Shown piece after piece: positions 14,893 through 22,427 of a stretch of 22,427 bases of DNA. The notes beneath the pieces are model-generated. The model was not told the DNA's origin, did no database searches, and saw nothing but the letters and a program-made list of their open reading frames with translations. Origin of the DNA: Deferribacteraceae bacterium (GTDB lineage Bacteria; Chrysiogenota; Deferribacteres; Deferribacterales; JAISNW01). Made by a program: the position numbers and the translations under genes. Position 1 is the stretch's first letter. Every line of letters starts with the position of its first letter. The stretch lies in assembly GCA_031278965.1 (NCBI GenBank), contig JAITJJ010000018.1, positions 1 to 22,427 on the forward strand. Reading direction: 5' to 3'.

Positions 14893-16354
14893 AACGCGCC
14901 TCCTCTTCCGCTATTTTAAGGGCGTTCATCATAGCTTCGGCTTTGCTTACGCACTCCCCGTATTCTTTTTCGGGAACGCTGTCGCTGACTATACCCGCCC
15001 CTGCCTGCACATATACTTTTCCGTCTTTTAAAACCGCCATGCGGATGCCGATGCACATATCCATATTCCCCGCAAAATCAATATACCCAACCGCTCCGCC
15101 GTAAACCCCGCGTTTTTCACCTTCCAACTCGTCTATTATCTCACACGCACGTTTTTTAGGGGCGCCGGAGAGCGTCCCCGCGGGAAGAGCCGCCGCTATC
15201 ACATCCAAAGCGTCAAAATTCTCCTTTGCCGCTCCGGTAACCCGCGAGGCAATATGGCAGACGTGGGAGAGCTTTTTAACTGTCCGGTATTCCTCCACCT
15301 TCACGCTTCCGAATTTACATACCTTTCCAAGATCATTGCGCCCTAAGTCCACAAGCATATCGTGTTCAGCAAGCTCTTTTTCATCTTTTAAAAGCCGCTC
15401 AATTAAAGTGTCGGTTTCTTTGTCATCTGCAAGCCTGCGGCAGGTGCCCGCCAACGGATATGTGCTTACCGCCCCGTTTTTAAGGGAGATTAAAGTTTCC
15501 GGCGATGCCCCCGCGAGCTGAATATCTTTAAATTTTATGTAAAACATATAGGCGGACGGGTTTGTAGTTCTAAGCACCCGATAAGCGGGGAGTAGGTCGT
15601 TGCCGTATTCGGAGCAGAATCGGACAGAGGGGACGCATTGAAATATATCTCCCTCGTAAATATACTTTTTTATCTTTTCCGCCGCTTCACAAAACTTTTG
15701 TTTGGAAAAAGCTGAAGTAAAGTTTAATACGGCGCTCTCACGAGGGAGAGCGGGAGCATCTGAATAAAAGAGGTTTTCCATATCTTTCAGCGTTGTAACG
15801 CCGCGGATATAGTTTTGTTCAAGATTATCGGTTCCTATATTTACGATAAGGAAGATCTTCTGACGGAAGTTGTCAAAGGCGAGCACTCTGTCAAAGAGCA
15901 TTAGGCGGAAATCGTTAAAGCCGACAGAATCGCGCTCGGTAAGGTTTAATGAGGGTTCAACGAGGCGAAAGTATTCATAGGCGAAATAGCCCACAAAACC
16001 GCCTGTAAACGGCGGCATATATTCTATGCGCGGGCTGGAATGGCTTTTAAGAATCTCTTTTAATATGGCGCTCGGCTTGCCGTGTTTAACTTCCGTTGAA
16101 CCGTTTTTCCTGATTTCAACGCTGTCTTTTCCGCCGACAACTTCTAAAAGCGGAGAATAGCCAAGGAATGTATAACGCCCCCACTGCTCGCCCCCCGGGG
16201 CACTCTCTAAAATATACGCTTCCCGTCCCTTAGCCCGCAGGGTTCTAAGGAGCTCCACAGGGGTTTTAATATCCGAATATAACTCCATGCAGATAGGGAT
16301 TAGGGTGTGACCGTTTGAAAGGGCGCGGACTTCCTCCAGAGTGGGTTTAATCAT
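14876..16354 (-). CDS. trpE: Anthranilate synthase component I
   Basis: This 492-aa chorismate-utilising enzyme makes anthranilate. The N-terminal YILESAPGGEQWGRYTFLG includes the region of the tryptophan feedback site. NPSAYMFY, the second part of that site, follows in mid-protein. The catalytic C-terminal part has GRNDLGKV, LPAGTLSGAPK, the Glu/Asp-rich magnesium site and QAGAGIVSDSVPEKEYGE. Feedback inhibition by tryptophan is therefore likely, on top of leader control. GGAG lies 8 nt before the ATG, and the T-box terminator U-run ends only 24 nt upstream, so the ribosome-binding site is just past the terminator. First gene of trpEGDCFBA. Confidence 0.96.
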   Translation of the reverse strand: MIKPTLEEVRALSNGHTLIPICMELYSDIKTPVELLRTLRAKGREAYILESAPGGEQWGRYTFLGYSPLLEVVGGKDSVEIRKNGSTEVKHGKPSAILKEILKSHSSPRIEYMPPFTGGFVGYFAYEYFRLVEPSLNLTERDSVGFNDFRLMLFDRVLAFDNFRQKIFLIVNIGTDNLEQNYIRGVTTLKDMENLFYSDAPALPRESAVLNFTSAFSKQKFCEAAEKIKKYIYEGDIFQCVPSVRFCSEYGNDLLPAYRVLRTTNPSAYMFYIKFKDIQLAGASPETLISLKNGAVSTYPLAGTCRRLADDKETDTLIERLLKDEKELAEHDMLVDLGRNDLGKVCKFGSVKVEEYRTVKKLSHVCHIASRVTGAAKENFDALDVIAAALPAGTLSGAPKKRACEIIDELEGEKRGVYGGAVGYIDFAGNMDMCIGIRMAVLKDGKVYVQAGAGIVSDSVPEKEYGECVSKAEAMMNALKIAEEEARYDSDN

Positions 16355-16378
16355 TTTTTTTCTCCGTATTCCGGACGC

Positions 16379-16473
16379 AAAAAAACCGTCCTTAATAAAA
16401 ACAAAGAGTTACGGCTATCCGCAAGATGCCTGACATTCATGCAGATACCTTCATCTATTGTTTTCAAGGACGG
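16379..16473 (-). terminator. Regulated intrinsic terminator of the trp leader
   Basis: On the minus strand CCGTCCTT (16466-16473) pairs with AAGGACGG (16386-16393), followed directly by seven T (16379-16385). The stem continues with AAAACAA/TTGTTTT across a small bulge. The loop is long and can fold an inner arm (16441-16449 with 16413-16422, 9 bp with one bulge). The 5' arm contains the CCTT that the T-box antiterminator needs, so the two folds exclude each other. Confidence 0.88.
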
Positions 16474-16722
16474 GTATAAATCAAACCCGCGGTGCCACCT
16501 TGATTCGCAGACTGACTGCGCTCTCTGCGGAATACCATCATATTCCCCGCAACTAACGTATGCGTTACGTCACAGAATACTTGGGGGGCTCTCCGTTACG
16601 GCTCTCCCGCCCTTTGACTGTGCCCTCAGCGGTCCATTTGATGCGCCGCCGGCACCGGCATCTCAGCAACGCCGGCTCTCTGTAGCCACCCCTCGCACCG
16701 TTATCTCCGCGTCAACGGTTTA
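16379..16722 (-). ncRNA. T-box leader (tRNA-Trp responsive) of the trp operon
   Basis: The minus strand carries the T-box signature AAGGTGGCACCGCGG (16487-16501; consensus AGGGUGGNACCGCG). AAGG and CGGG of this block can pair with CCTT and CCCG at 16466-16474 to make the antiterminator, which would block the terminator at 16379-16473. Upstream, the distal Stem I block AGAGAGCCGG is seen at 16674-16683, and GCTGAGATG follows it. The specifier loop reads AAATGGACC: TGG (16634-16636) is the Trp codon, followed by the expected purine. CGCAG/CTGCG (16506-16520) fits Stem III. Uncharged tRNA-Trp should bind and allow read-through into trpE. The leader has no Trp-codon-rich leader peptide, so ribosome-mediated attenuation is unlikely. 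Confidence 0.93.
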
Positions 16723-16728
16723 TGAGTG

Positions 16729-16757
16729 AATATATTCGTTAATTAAAATAATGTCAA
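16729..16757 (-). promoter_or_regulatory. trp operon promoter
   Basis: On the minus strand TTGACA (16752-16757, perfect -35) is followed after exactly 17 nt by TATATT (16729-16734). Transcription would begin near 16722, at the 5' edge of the T-box Stem I. This is the strongest sigma-70-type promoter match in the window and its position fits the leader exactly. Confidence 0.8.
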
Positions 16758-16965
16758 TATGGAATGAGCAATTTTTTTGGACATACTCCGGAGATCGCGG
16801 CCGTTCGTTGAAAGTGTTTTCGCCGGCAGAGCGGAAAGAGATAAAGCGAACGGAGAAGACCGGTTTTTCAGCGGGAATCCCCCTGCCGCTCCGTTTCTGT
16901 TGTTTAGGGGATGAAATCTCGTGTGAATTTCCATTAAAGGCGATTTTTCTTGATAAAATTCCCAT

Positions 16966-16971
16966 TATAAT
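16966..16971 (+). promoter_or_regulatory. Possible -10 element of the TPR gene
   Basis: A perfect TATAAT lies 12 nt before the ATG at 16984. No convincing -35 is present 16-18 nt upstream; TTGATA at 16950-16955 is too close. If used, the transcript would start only a few nucleotides before the ATG. The gene also lacks a visible Shine-Dalgarno, which makes a leaderless or near-leaderless mRNA possible. Confidence 0.3.
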
Positions 16972-16983
16972 CTATCATTTATT

Positions 16984-19593
16984 ATGTGTTTCCGTATGCG
17001 TGTTTTGGCGTTTGTAACGTCCATTGTGATACTCGCCGTCCTCCCCGCTTTTGCCCAGGAGATCCTTTTACGTAAGGACGCATACCATTCTGAAGTTTTT
17101 CTGAAAATTCCGCCTTCTGATGTTGCCACAGTGGAGAGAGATGGCCTTACTGTCCGCGTTAGGTTTAAGAAATCCATTAAAACCCCGTTTGACACCTCTT
17201 TTGACGACCGTTTTATAGAAGGTGTCAAAGGCGGCGGGAACGAGTTCTCCATCACCTTTAAAGAACCTGTGGACTTTGCTGTTTTTAATGATCCGGGGGG
17301 GTTAAAATTTGTCGCCGCCCCGCCAAAAATTCAAGGCGATGTCCTCCTAAGTTATGGGATAGGGGAGCCCATCATCAGAAAAGAGTACCTGCTGAATGAA
17401 GATCCGCTGGCGGAGCTTGCCCTTAGGGATGCGGATGCCTTTATAGCTGAAAACCGCCCCGCTTTGGCGGTAAACCGCCTCACCGCACTGTTAGACAATA
17501 CTTCTGTTCCGTATTACAGACAGGAGGCGCTCTTTAAACTTGCCCTCCTCTATATGGATCTCTCAAAAAACAATCCGGATTTTTACCTCGCCGCCTCCAA
17601 TTCTTTTGACGAGTTGATAAGGGATTATCCCGACAGCAGCCGGATTAATCGGATTCGTCTGCTCTCGGCGGAAGCCAAAAGAGACGGGGGGCAGATTACG
17701 GATGCCATAGATGCCTATCAGATCGTCTACGACACTTCTCAAGATGCGGAAACCAAGAGGGATGCCCTCTCCAATATGGGGCAGTTATATGAGTCTATCG
17801 GGCAGTTTGACCACGCCATAGCTGTTTATGATAAATATCTGGCAAACTTCCGCACCGATAGCGAAACTGTCAAAAAACGGCTGGGAAAGCTCTATATCGC
17901 CCGTAACTACAGGGATAAGGCTTACTCTCTCTATTCAGATCTTCCCCTTGAAAGCGCTGTGGGAAACCTTTCCCCGGAAGAGCTTTTAGATTTGGGCAAA
18001 GTATTTGAAGAGTATAAAAAAGATGACAGTGCCCTTAAAACATACTCTTATATTGATAACAGCAGTATTGTAAAACCCGAAGCCCTATATAGAACCGCCC
18101 AAATTTTCGGCCGCAACGATAACCCAAAAGAATATTCCGACACCCTTGAAAGTTTGATAAATCTCGCCCCCGATACGGATTACGGAATCTTTGCGGCAGT
18201 GGAATACGGGGAGATACACTTTGCGGAAAAACCGGTAGAGGAGTGGGAGGAGATATTTGAACCGCTCTATCGTGTGGAGGATATTTATGATCTTAGACCA
18301 AGAGCGTTAATGGTGATGATCCGCTCCCTTCACGCCGCAAGGGATACAGACCGCCTTGTGCTGCTGATAGATGAGTATATAGGGCAATTCTCCACTTCAA
18401 AAGAGGTGCCGTTCCTATTGCAATTAAAAGAAGATGTTCTATACGCTTACGCAAAGGACGCTCAGGACAACTTGAGTTATGATACGGCGTTACAGGTATA
18501 CGGCGAGCTTTTATCCGAATTTCCGGATTCAAAGCGGGCGGCGGATATAATCCAGCATATTGACGATATTCACTACGACAGGGCGATGGCGCTCTACAAC
18601 GGGGCTGATTATGCAAACGCCATAAAATTTACGGAGGACCGCCTTTTGAATCCCCCGCCTCCGCAACCCCGCTGGTATACTTTGCGGGAAAATGCCATAT
18701 ATCAGGATGTGCTCTCCCAGATAGGCAATGTTAATCCTTCCATTATCCGCTACCGAAGCCGCGAATACCTTGCGGAAAACCCCCGCGGACGCTATGTTCC
18801 CCAATTTAAGGCTATTCTTAAAGAAGCTCTGGATTATCCGATAAAGAGCGCTTTTCAGAGTAAAGACTACCCGCAGGTGGTGGAGCTCTATAACGAAAAT
18901 AAAGAGTGGATAAATATATGGCCGGATCAAGGCTATGCCAATTCAATCCGTATAATGGCGGCAAACGCCCTTTTGCAGATAGGGATTAAAGATAAGGCTC
19001 AGGCGATGTATAACGAAATTACTCCGTCACTTACCAGAGAATATGCGATTTTATCTTATGCCCTCTGTCAAAAGCCGGGGTTGTTTGATGTAAACCGACT
19101 TTCCGCTGAAGATTTTTTAGGCCTGTCAGAGGAAATGAAAAGTTGCGGAATGGATTACCGCTTAAATCTTACCCGTTCCTATAAAAATAAAACCGTATCA
19201 TTAAAAGCGGAATACGGGCTCTTAAAAGAGATAGAGGACGAGCGCGCGAGGGGAGACATTTTAGATAATATCTACAGGCAGATTCAAGGGGGGGCGCGTT
19301 TTGACGGCTATCAGGACGTATATCTTGACGCGGGGCTTGCCGCTTATCGCCGCAACGATTTCAGCGGCGCCCTTGTTCCTCTGAAAGCATACGCGGATGC
19401 TTCCCCCGCAGATACGGATAAAAAAACGGAAGCGTTATACTATCTTGGGAAATCTTTCCTCTCTCTTAACGAAAAAGACCGCGGGCTCTCCTATATGCAG
19501 CAAGTGGCGGACAGCTCCGGGGATTCCATCTATAAAACTATGGCAAAAAGCGAGCTTGCGAGCGATACATGGAAGAAAAGCCTCAGCAACTGA
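16984..19593 (+). CDS. Secreted TPR-repeat protein with N-terminal beta domain
   Basis: This 869-aa protein begins with a Sec signal (RVLAFVTSIVILAVLPAFA, cleavage expected after A24), so it should be periplasmic. Residues about 25-115 form a short beta-rich region (FKKSIKTPFDTSF, FSITFKEPVDFAVFND, GLKFVAAPP) that resembles AMIN-type domains; this is a weak resemblance. From about 135 to the end it is a long series of TPR-like helices (LALLYMDL, ALSNMGQLYESIGQFDHAIAVYDKYL, ALYYLGKSFLSL). Such proteins scaffold envelope or flagellar/pilus complexes, but the partner is not shown. The start could also be ATG 16996 (codon 5), which keeps the signal peptide intact; neither has a clear ribosome-binding site. 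Its 3' end overlaps the kinase gene, so it may feed information to that kinase system. It diverges from the trp operon. Confidence 0.85.
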   Translation: MCFRMRVLAFVTSIVILAVLPAFAQEILLRKDAYHSEVFLKIPPSDVATVERDGLTVRVRFKKSIKTPFDTSFDDRFIEGVKGGGNEFSITFKEPVDFAVFNDPGGLKFVAAPPKIQGDVLLSYGIGEPIIRKEYLLNEDPLAELALRDADAFIAENRPALAVNRLTALLDNTSVPYYRQEALFKLALLYMDLSKNNPDFYLAASNSFDELIRDYPDSSRINRIRLLSAEAKRDGGQITDAIDAYQIVYDTSQDAETKRDALSNMGQLYESIGQFDHAIAVYDKYLANFRTDSETVKKRLGKLYIARNYRDKAYSLYSDLPLESAVGNLSPEELLDLGKVFEEYKKDDSALKTYSYIDNSSIVKPEALYRTAQIFGRNDNPKEYSDTLESLINLAPDTDYGIFAAVEYGEIHFAEKPVEEWEEIFEPLYRVEDIYDLRPRALMVMIRSLHAARDTDRLVLLIDEYIGQFSTSKEVPFLLQLKEDVLYAYAKDAQDNLSYDTALQVYGELLSEFPDSKRAADIIQHIDDIHYDRAMALYNGADYANAIKFTEDRLLNPPPPQPRWYTLRENAIYQDVLSQIGNVNPSIIRYRSREYLAENPRGRYVPQFKAILKEALDYPIKSAFQSKDYPQVVELYNENKEWINIWPDQGYANSIRIMAANALLQIGIKDKAQAMYNEITPSLTREYAILSYALCQKPGLFDVNRLSAEDFLGLSEEMKSCGMDYRLNLTRSYKNKTVSLKAEYGLLKEIEDERARGDILDNIYRQIQGGARFDGYQDVYLDAGLAAYRRNDFSGALVPLKAYADASPADTDKKTEALYYLGKSFLSLNEKDRGLSYMQQVADSSGDSIYKTMAKSELASDTWKKSLSN

Positions 19594-20696
19594 TGGATAT
19601 TGAGATGCTGAATCTCGCAATGGAGGCATTTAACTCCGCCGCAACCAATCTCCAAACATCTTATGACGCCTTAAAAGAGGAAGCCCGCAGACTTAGGGAA
19701 GAGGTGGAGGAGAAGAATACCGAGCTTTCGTACTTTTCCAACCTTTTGGAGAGCGTTCTGAACAATACCCCGTCAGCCATCCTTGTGGTGGATGAAACTC
19801 AGGAGATCGCCGTAAAAAACAGCGCCGCTGACGCCCTCCTTTCTGATATTGGAGAAAGGGCTCTAAAAGATATGTTGGCAAGCTCTTTTGGGCAAGGTAT
19901 TTTTGATTATGCCGCCGAAGGCGGGAGATATTACCGTATAAACGCCGGAGAACTCCGTTCGGAAGGGTTAAATGGGGCGGTATATGTGGTTGACGAGATA
20001 ACCATTTTAAAAAAGTTTGAGCAGGAAAAGCAGCGCGGAATACAGTTGCAGATGATGGGAGAGATGGCGGCAAATATCGCCCATGAGATACGCAATCCGT
20101 TGGGCTCCATCGAGCTTTTTGCATCTCTTTTGGAGAGAGACCTTAAAAACAATCCCTCCGCCGTCAAGATGACCTCCAATATTGTTCAAGCCGTAAGGAC
20201 GATGAACGGGATCATCTCCAACACCCTCCTTTTTACCAAAGAGATCAATGCGGAAAAGAGGGAGTTTGTCCTGTCGGATATAGTTGATGAAGTTATCTTA
20301 TACCTTCAGCCCCTCTTAAAAGAGAAAGATGTAACGCTTTTAAACCGCCTTGACGAAAACCACTCCGTTCTTTGCGAGCGGGGACTGTTTTATCAGGTGG
20401 TGATGAATATTCTGCACAACGCAATTGATGCGGTACCGCATATAGGCGGAACTGTGGAGATTGTATCGGAAAAGAGCGATATTTCCCCGCATACTCTAAG
20501 CCTCTCCATTATGGATAACGGCGGAGGGATCCCCCAAACCATGCGGAACAAACTATTTCTTCCGTTTCAGACTACAAAAACAAAAGGGGCGGGTTTGGGG
20601 CTTTCCATAGCGTATAAGATCATAAAGGCGCACGGCGGCGATATTATTGCGGATTCTGACGGCGCCACCTACACTAAATTTACGGTTATCCTCTGA
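19569..20696 (+). CDS. Soluble PAS-domain sensor histidine kinase (NtrB/FlrB-like)
   Basis: This 375-aa kinase has no transmembrane segment. An N-terminal coiled coil (about 10-60) leads into a PAS-like domain (about 58-150). HisKA has phospho-acceptor His172 in AHEIRNPLGSIELFASLL. The ATPase domain has the N box NILHNAIDAV (280-289), DNGGGIP (316-322), LPFQTTKTKG and AGLGLSI (341-347). The HisKA sequence resembles the cytosolic kinases FleS/FlrB, which switch on sigma-54 flagellar genes; NtrB- or AtoS-like roles remain possible. A start at ATG 19593 would overlap the TPR stop as TGATG, the same arrangement as at the next junction, and is a good alternative. It phosphorylates, most likely, the regulator encoded immediately after it. 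Confidence 0.92.
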   Translation: MEEKPQQLMDIEMLNLAMEAFNSAATNLQTSYDALKEEARRLREEVEEKNTELSYFSNLLESVLNNTPSAILVVDETQEIAVKNSAADALLSDIGERALKDMLASSFGQGIFDYAAEGGRYYRINAGELRSEGLNGAVYVVDEITILKKFEQEKQRGIQLQMMGEMAANIAHEIRNPLGSIELFASLLERDLKNNPSAVKMTSNIVQAVRTMNGIISNTLLFTKEINAEKREFVLSDIVDEVILYLQPLLKEKDVTLLNRLDENHSVLCERGLFYQVVMNILHNAIDAVPHIGGTVEIVSEKSDISPHTLSLSIMDNGGGIPQTMRNKLFLPFQTTKTKGAGLGLSIAYKIIKAHGGDIIADSDGATYTKFTVIL

Positions 20697-22096
20697 TGAA
20701 AAAGATACTTATAGTAGATGATGACGACAATATGCGGGAGGCGGTGAAGGAGACGATTCTGCGTATGAATGTAGCGGAGGTCGTCACCGCTGTGAGCGGA
20801 CGGGAAGGCTATGCAAAAGCCACTTCTGATATATTTGATCTTATCATCTCCGATATTCGGATGCCCGATATTGACGGGATAAGTATGCTTGAAATGCTGA
20901 AAGTTACAGGGATAGATATACCGATATGCTTTATTACCGCTTTCGGTTCCGTCTCCGGAGCGGTGGATGCCCTGAAATTGGGAGCTTACGATTATATATT
21001 AAAACCTTTTCCCCCTGAAGTGGTGGAAGAGCTTGTTCTGCGCACCTTTGAACTTAAAAAATTGGGGAAGGCGCCCACTTCTCAGAAAAAGCGCGCCATA
21101 TATAAGAGCGCATATATGGCACACCTTTTCAGCATTGCGCGAGAGGTGGCGCAAAGCGACGCCACCATTCTTATAACAGGAGAATCCGGCACCGGCAAAG
21201 AGGTGCTGGCACGCTTTATCTATGAAAACAGCAAACGCTCCGCCGCACCTTTTATAGCTGTAAACTGCGCCGCCATACCGGACACCCTCCTTGAAAGCGA
21301 GCTTTTTGGATATGAAAAAGGCGCTTTTACTGGCGCCAGCGGGCGGAAACTGGGAAAGTTTGAGATGGCGGCGGGAGGCGTGCTCCTCCTTGACGAGCTT
21401 GGGGAGATCCCTCTGCATCTGCAACCAAAGCTATTGAGGGTTATACAGGAAAAAGAGGTAGAGAGACTGGGAGGCGAAAAGCCGAAAAAGGTGGATGTCC
21501 GCATCCTTGCCACCACAAACCGAGATCTGAAAGATATGGTGACAGAAGGGAGCTTCCGGGAAGATCTATTTTACCGCCTTAATGTTATAAGTCTGGAACT
21601 CCCCCCGCTTAGGGAGCGGAAAGAGGATTTGCCGGAGCTTGTAAACTTTTTTGTGGAAAAATATTCAGAGACGAACCATCGTCCGTTAAAAGCTGTCTCA
21701 GAAGAGGCATTGGATGCACTTAAAGCCTTTGACTGGCCCGGAAATGTCAGGGAGTTGGAACATACCATTGAAAGGGCGGTGGTACTCTCTAAAGGGAGAG
21801 AGATAACAGCGGCGGATCTATTTTTGCATGGGATTACCGTAAAATCGTTTCAGGAGAGGAATTTGCCGCTTTCCGAAAACCCCGATACTGGCGCTGAATC
21901 AGTCAAAAAAAGTTCCGGTGATAATCCCTCCATATCAACCATAGCTGATATGGAGAGGGAGTTAATCCTTAAAACCTTAAAACAGGTTTCCTATAACCGC
22001 ACCAGAGCGGCGGAGCTTTTGGGAATTACAGTTAGAACCCTCCGGAATAAGATAAATGAATACCGCGCCGCGGGAATTAGTATTGAAGAAGGGTAA
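20696..22096 (+). CDS. Sigma-54-dependent response regulator (NtrC family, FlrC/FleR-like)
   Basis: This 466-aa activator has three domains. The receiver (1-120) has acidic pair D9/D10, phospho-acceptor D53, T81 and K103. The AAA+ domain has Walker A GESGTGKE (162-169), the sigma-54-contacting GAFTGA loop (209-214), Walker B LLLDELGEIP (230-239) and WPGNVRELEH. A Fis-type helix-turn-helix lies at the C-terminus (YNRTRAAELLGITVRTLRNKINEYR). All residues needed for phosphorylation, ATP hydrolysis and sigma-54 contact are present. The RTLRNKINEY ending is like flagellar regulators FleR/FlrC. Its ATG overlaps the kinase TGA by one nucleotide, so the two are made together. The target promoters are not in the window: I found no good GG-N10-GC site in the intergenic regions. 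Confidence 0.95.
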   Translation: MKKILIVDDDDNMREAVKETILRMNVAEVVTAVSGREGYAKATSDIFDLIISDIRMPDIDGISMLEMLKVTGIDIPICFITAFGSVSGAVDALKLGAYDYILKPFPPEVVEELVLRTFELKKLGKAPTSQKKRAIYKSAYMAHLFSIAREVAQSDATILITGESGTGKEVLARFIYENSKRSAAPFIAVNCAAIPDTLLESELFGYEKGAFTGASGRKLGKFEMAAGGVLLLDELGEIPLHLQPKLLRVIQEKEVERLGGEKPKKVDVRILATTNRDLKDMVTEGSFREDLFYRLNVISLELPPLRERKEDLPELVNFFVEKYSETNHRPLKAVSEEALDALKAFDWPGNVRELEHTIERAVVLSKGREITAADLFLHGITVKSFQERNLPLSENPDTGAESVKKSSGDNPSISTIADMERELILKTLKQVSYNRTRAAELLGITVRTLRNKINEYRAAGISIEEG

Positions 22097-22238
22097 AAGC
22101 AATTTTATTATATCTGCTATTTAGAGCTATAGGGAAAGCTGCCGTACAGCATCCAATCCTGCCGGAGCGGTATTCTGCAGCAACAGGAGTAGTCGGCATA
22201 CATCAACGCAAGTAATTCCATTTTTAAGTCATTATGTA

Positions 22239-22244
22239 TATAAT
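22239..22244 (+). promoter_or_regulatory. Possible -10 of the transposase gene
   Basis: A perfect TATAAT lies 29 nt before the transposase ATG, with a TG dinucleotide slightly upstream. No good -35 is seen. The 22097-22273 spacer otherwise shows only short hairpins (for example GCTG/CAGC around 22139-22151), and the left terminal repeat of the element cannot be placed without its right end. Confidence 0.3.
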
Positions 22245-22273
22245 ATTCCTAAAGAACGACAGGAGGGGATATT

Positions 22274-22427
22274 ATGGCTCGAAAAGCGAGCGGGCTGCCT
22301 GTATTGGAAATAGCGAAGAACTTTATGGCAAAAGCGATAACCGCAAATGAATTGAGGATTTGCCAAGCGGTGGTTTTCCCTATCGGGTACGGGATGACAA
22401 TCGAACAGACAGCATCCTGCATAGGGC
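22274..22427 (+). CDS. IS630-type transposase, N-terminal fragment (cut by window edge)
   Basis: ATG 22274 follows a strong AGGAGGGG ribosome-binding site (22261-22268), and the frame is open to the window edge (51 codons). The protein reads MARKASGLPVLEIAKNF, then ELRICQAVVFPIGYGMTIEQTASCIG. That Arg-x-x-Gln-Ala-V followed by YGMTIEQTA is the pattern of the N-terminal helix-turn-helix of IS630/Tc1-like transposases. The catalytic DDE region lies outside the window, so whether the element is intact is unknown. An IS here separates the kinase/regulator pair from whatever lies downstream. Confidence 0.7.
   Translation, partial: MARKASGLPVLEIAKNFMAKAITANELRICQAVVFPIGYGMTIEQTASCIG

Noticed and set aside
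16379..16722. Classical ribosome-mediated trp attenuation by a leader peptide
   Set aside because: I find no short reading frame with tandem Trp codons in the leader, whereas the T-box block and UGG specifier are clear.

Overview
The window looks like chromosome from a Gram-negative-type (LPS-bearing) bacterium of moderate G+C. The evidence is a lapA-lapB pair (LPS-assembly control), a periplasmic TPR protein, a PAS histidine kinase paired with a sigma-54 activator, and a block of prepilin-like proteins. The phylum cannot be fixed from sequence alone. A Deferribacterota/Desulfobacterota-like or Synergistota-like diderm is a guess. The trp operon has a Firmicutes-style layout and a T-box leader, which is unexpected beside lapAB.

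Layout. (1) 1-1892, minus strand: HIT-family protein, lapA and lapB (lapB runs off the left edge), apparently one operon. (2) 2122-3318, plus strand: moeA, for molybdenum cofactor synthesis, divergent from the HIT gene. (3) 3319-3952: a 634-bp gene-free spacer with a hairpin after moeA, four tandem copies of a 15-bp repeat, and a perfect 12-bp inverted repeat. (4) 3953-9477, plus strand: four consecutive large (400-529 aa) proteins, each starting with a class III prepilin signal and one transmembrane helix, and each followed by a big Cys-containing ectodomain of no recognised family. No pilus ATPase, platform protein, secretin or prepilin peptidase lies in the window. (5) 9478-9947: a gene-free spacer with inverted repeats. 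(6) 9948-16354, minus strand: a complete, tightly overlapped tryptophan operon trpE-G-D-C-F-B-A. A strong sigma-70-type promoter and a T-box leader with a UGG (Trp) specifier precede it (16379-16757). (7) 16984-22096, plus strand: a secreted 869-aa TPR protein, a soluble PAS histidine kinase and an NtrC-type regulator with overlapping ends, resembling the FlrB/FlrC (FleS/FleR) type. (8) From 22274: the start of an apparent IS630-type transposase, cut by the window edge.

How the parts work. The trp operon should be transcribed from one promoter and read through only when uncharged tRNA-Trp pairs with the leader; the seven enzymes take chorismate to tryptophan. The TPR/kinase/regulator trio is a signalling cassette whose target sigma-54 promoters are not visible here. 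The four giant prepilin-like proteins look like one transcription unit and probably build, or sit at the tip of, a surface or periplasmic pseudopilus made by machinery encoded elsewhere. They are the least explained part of the window.
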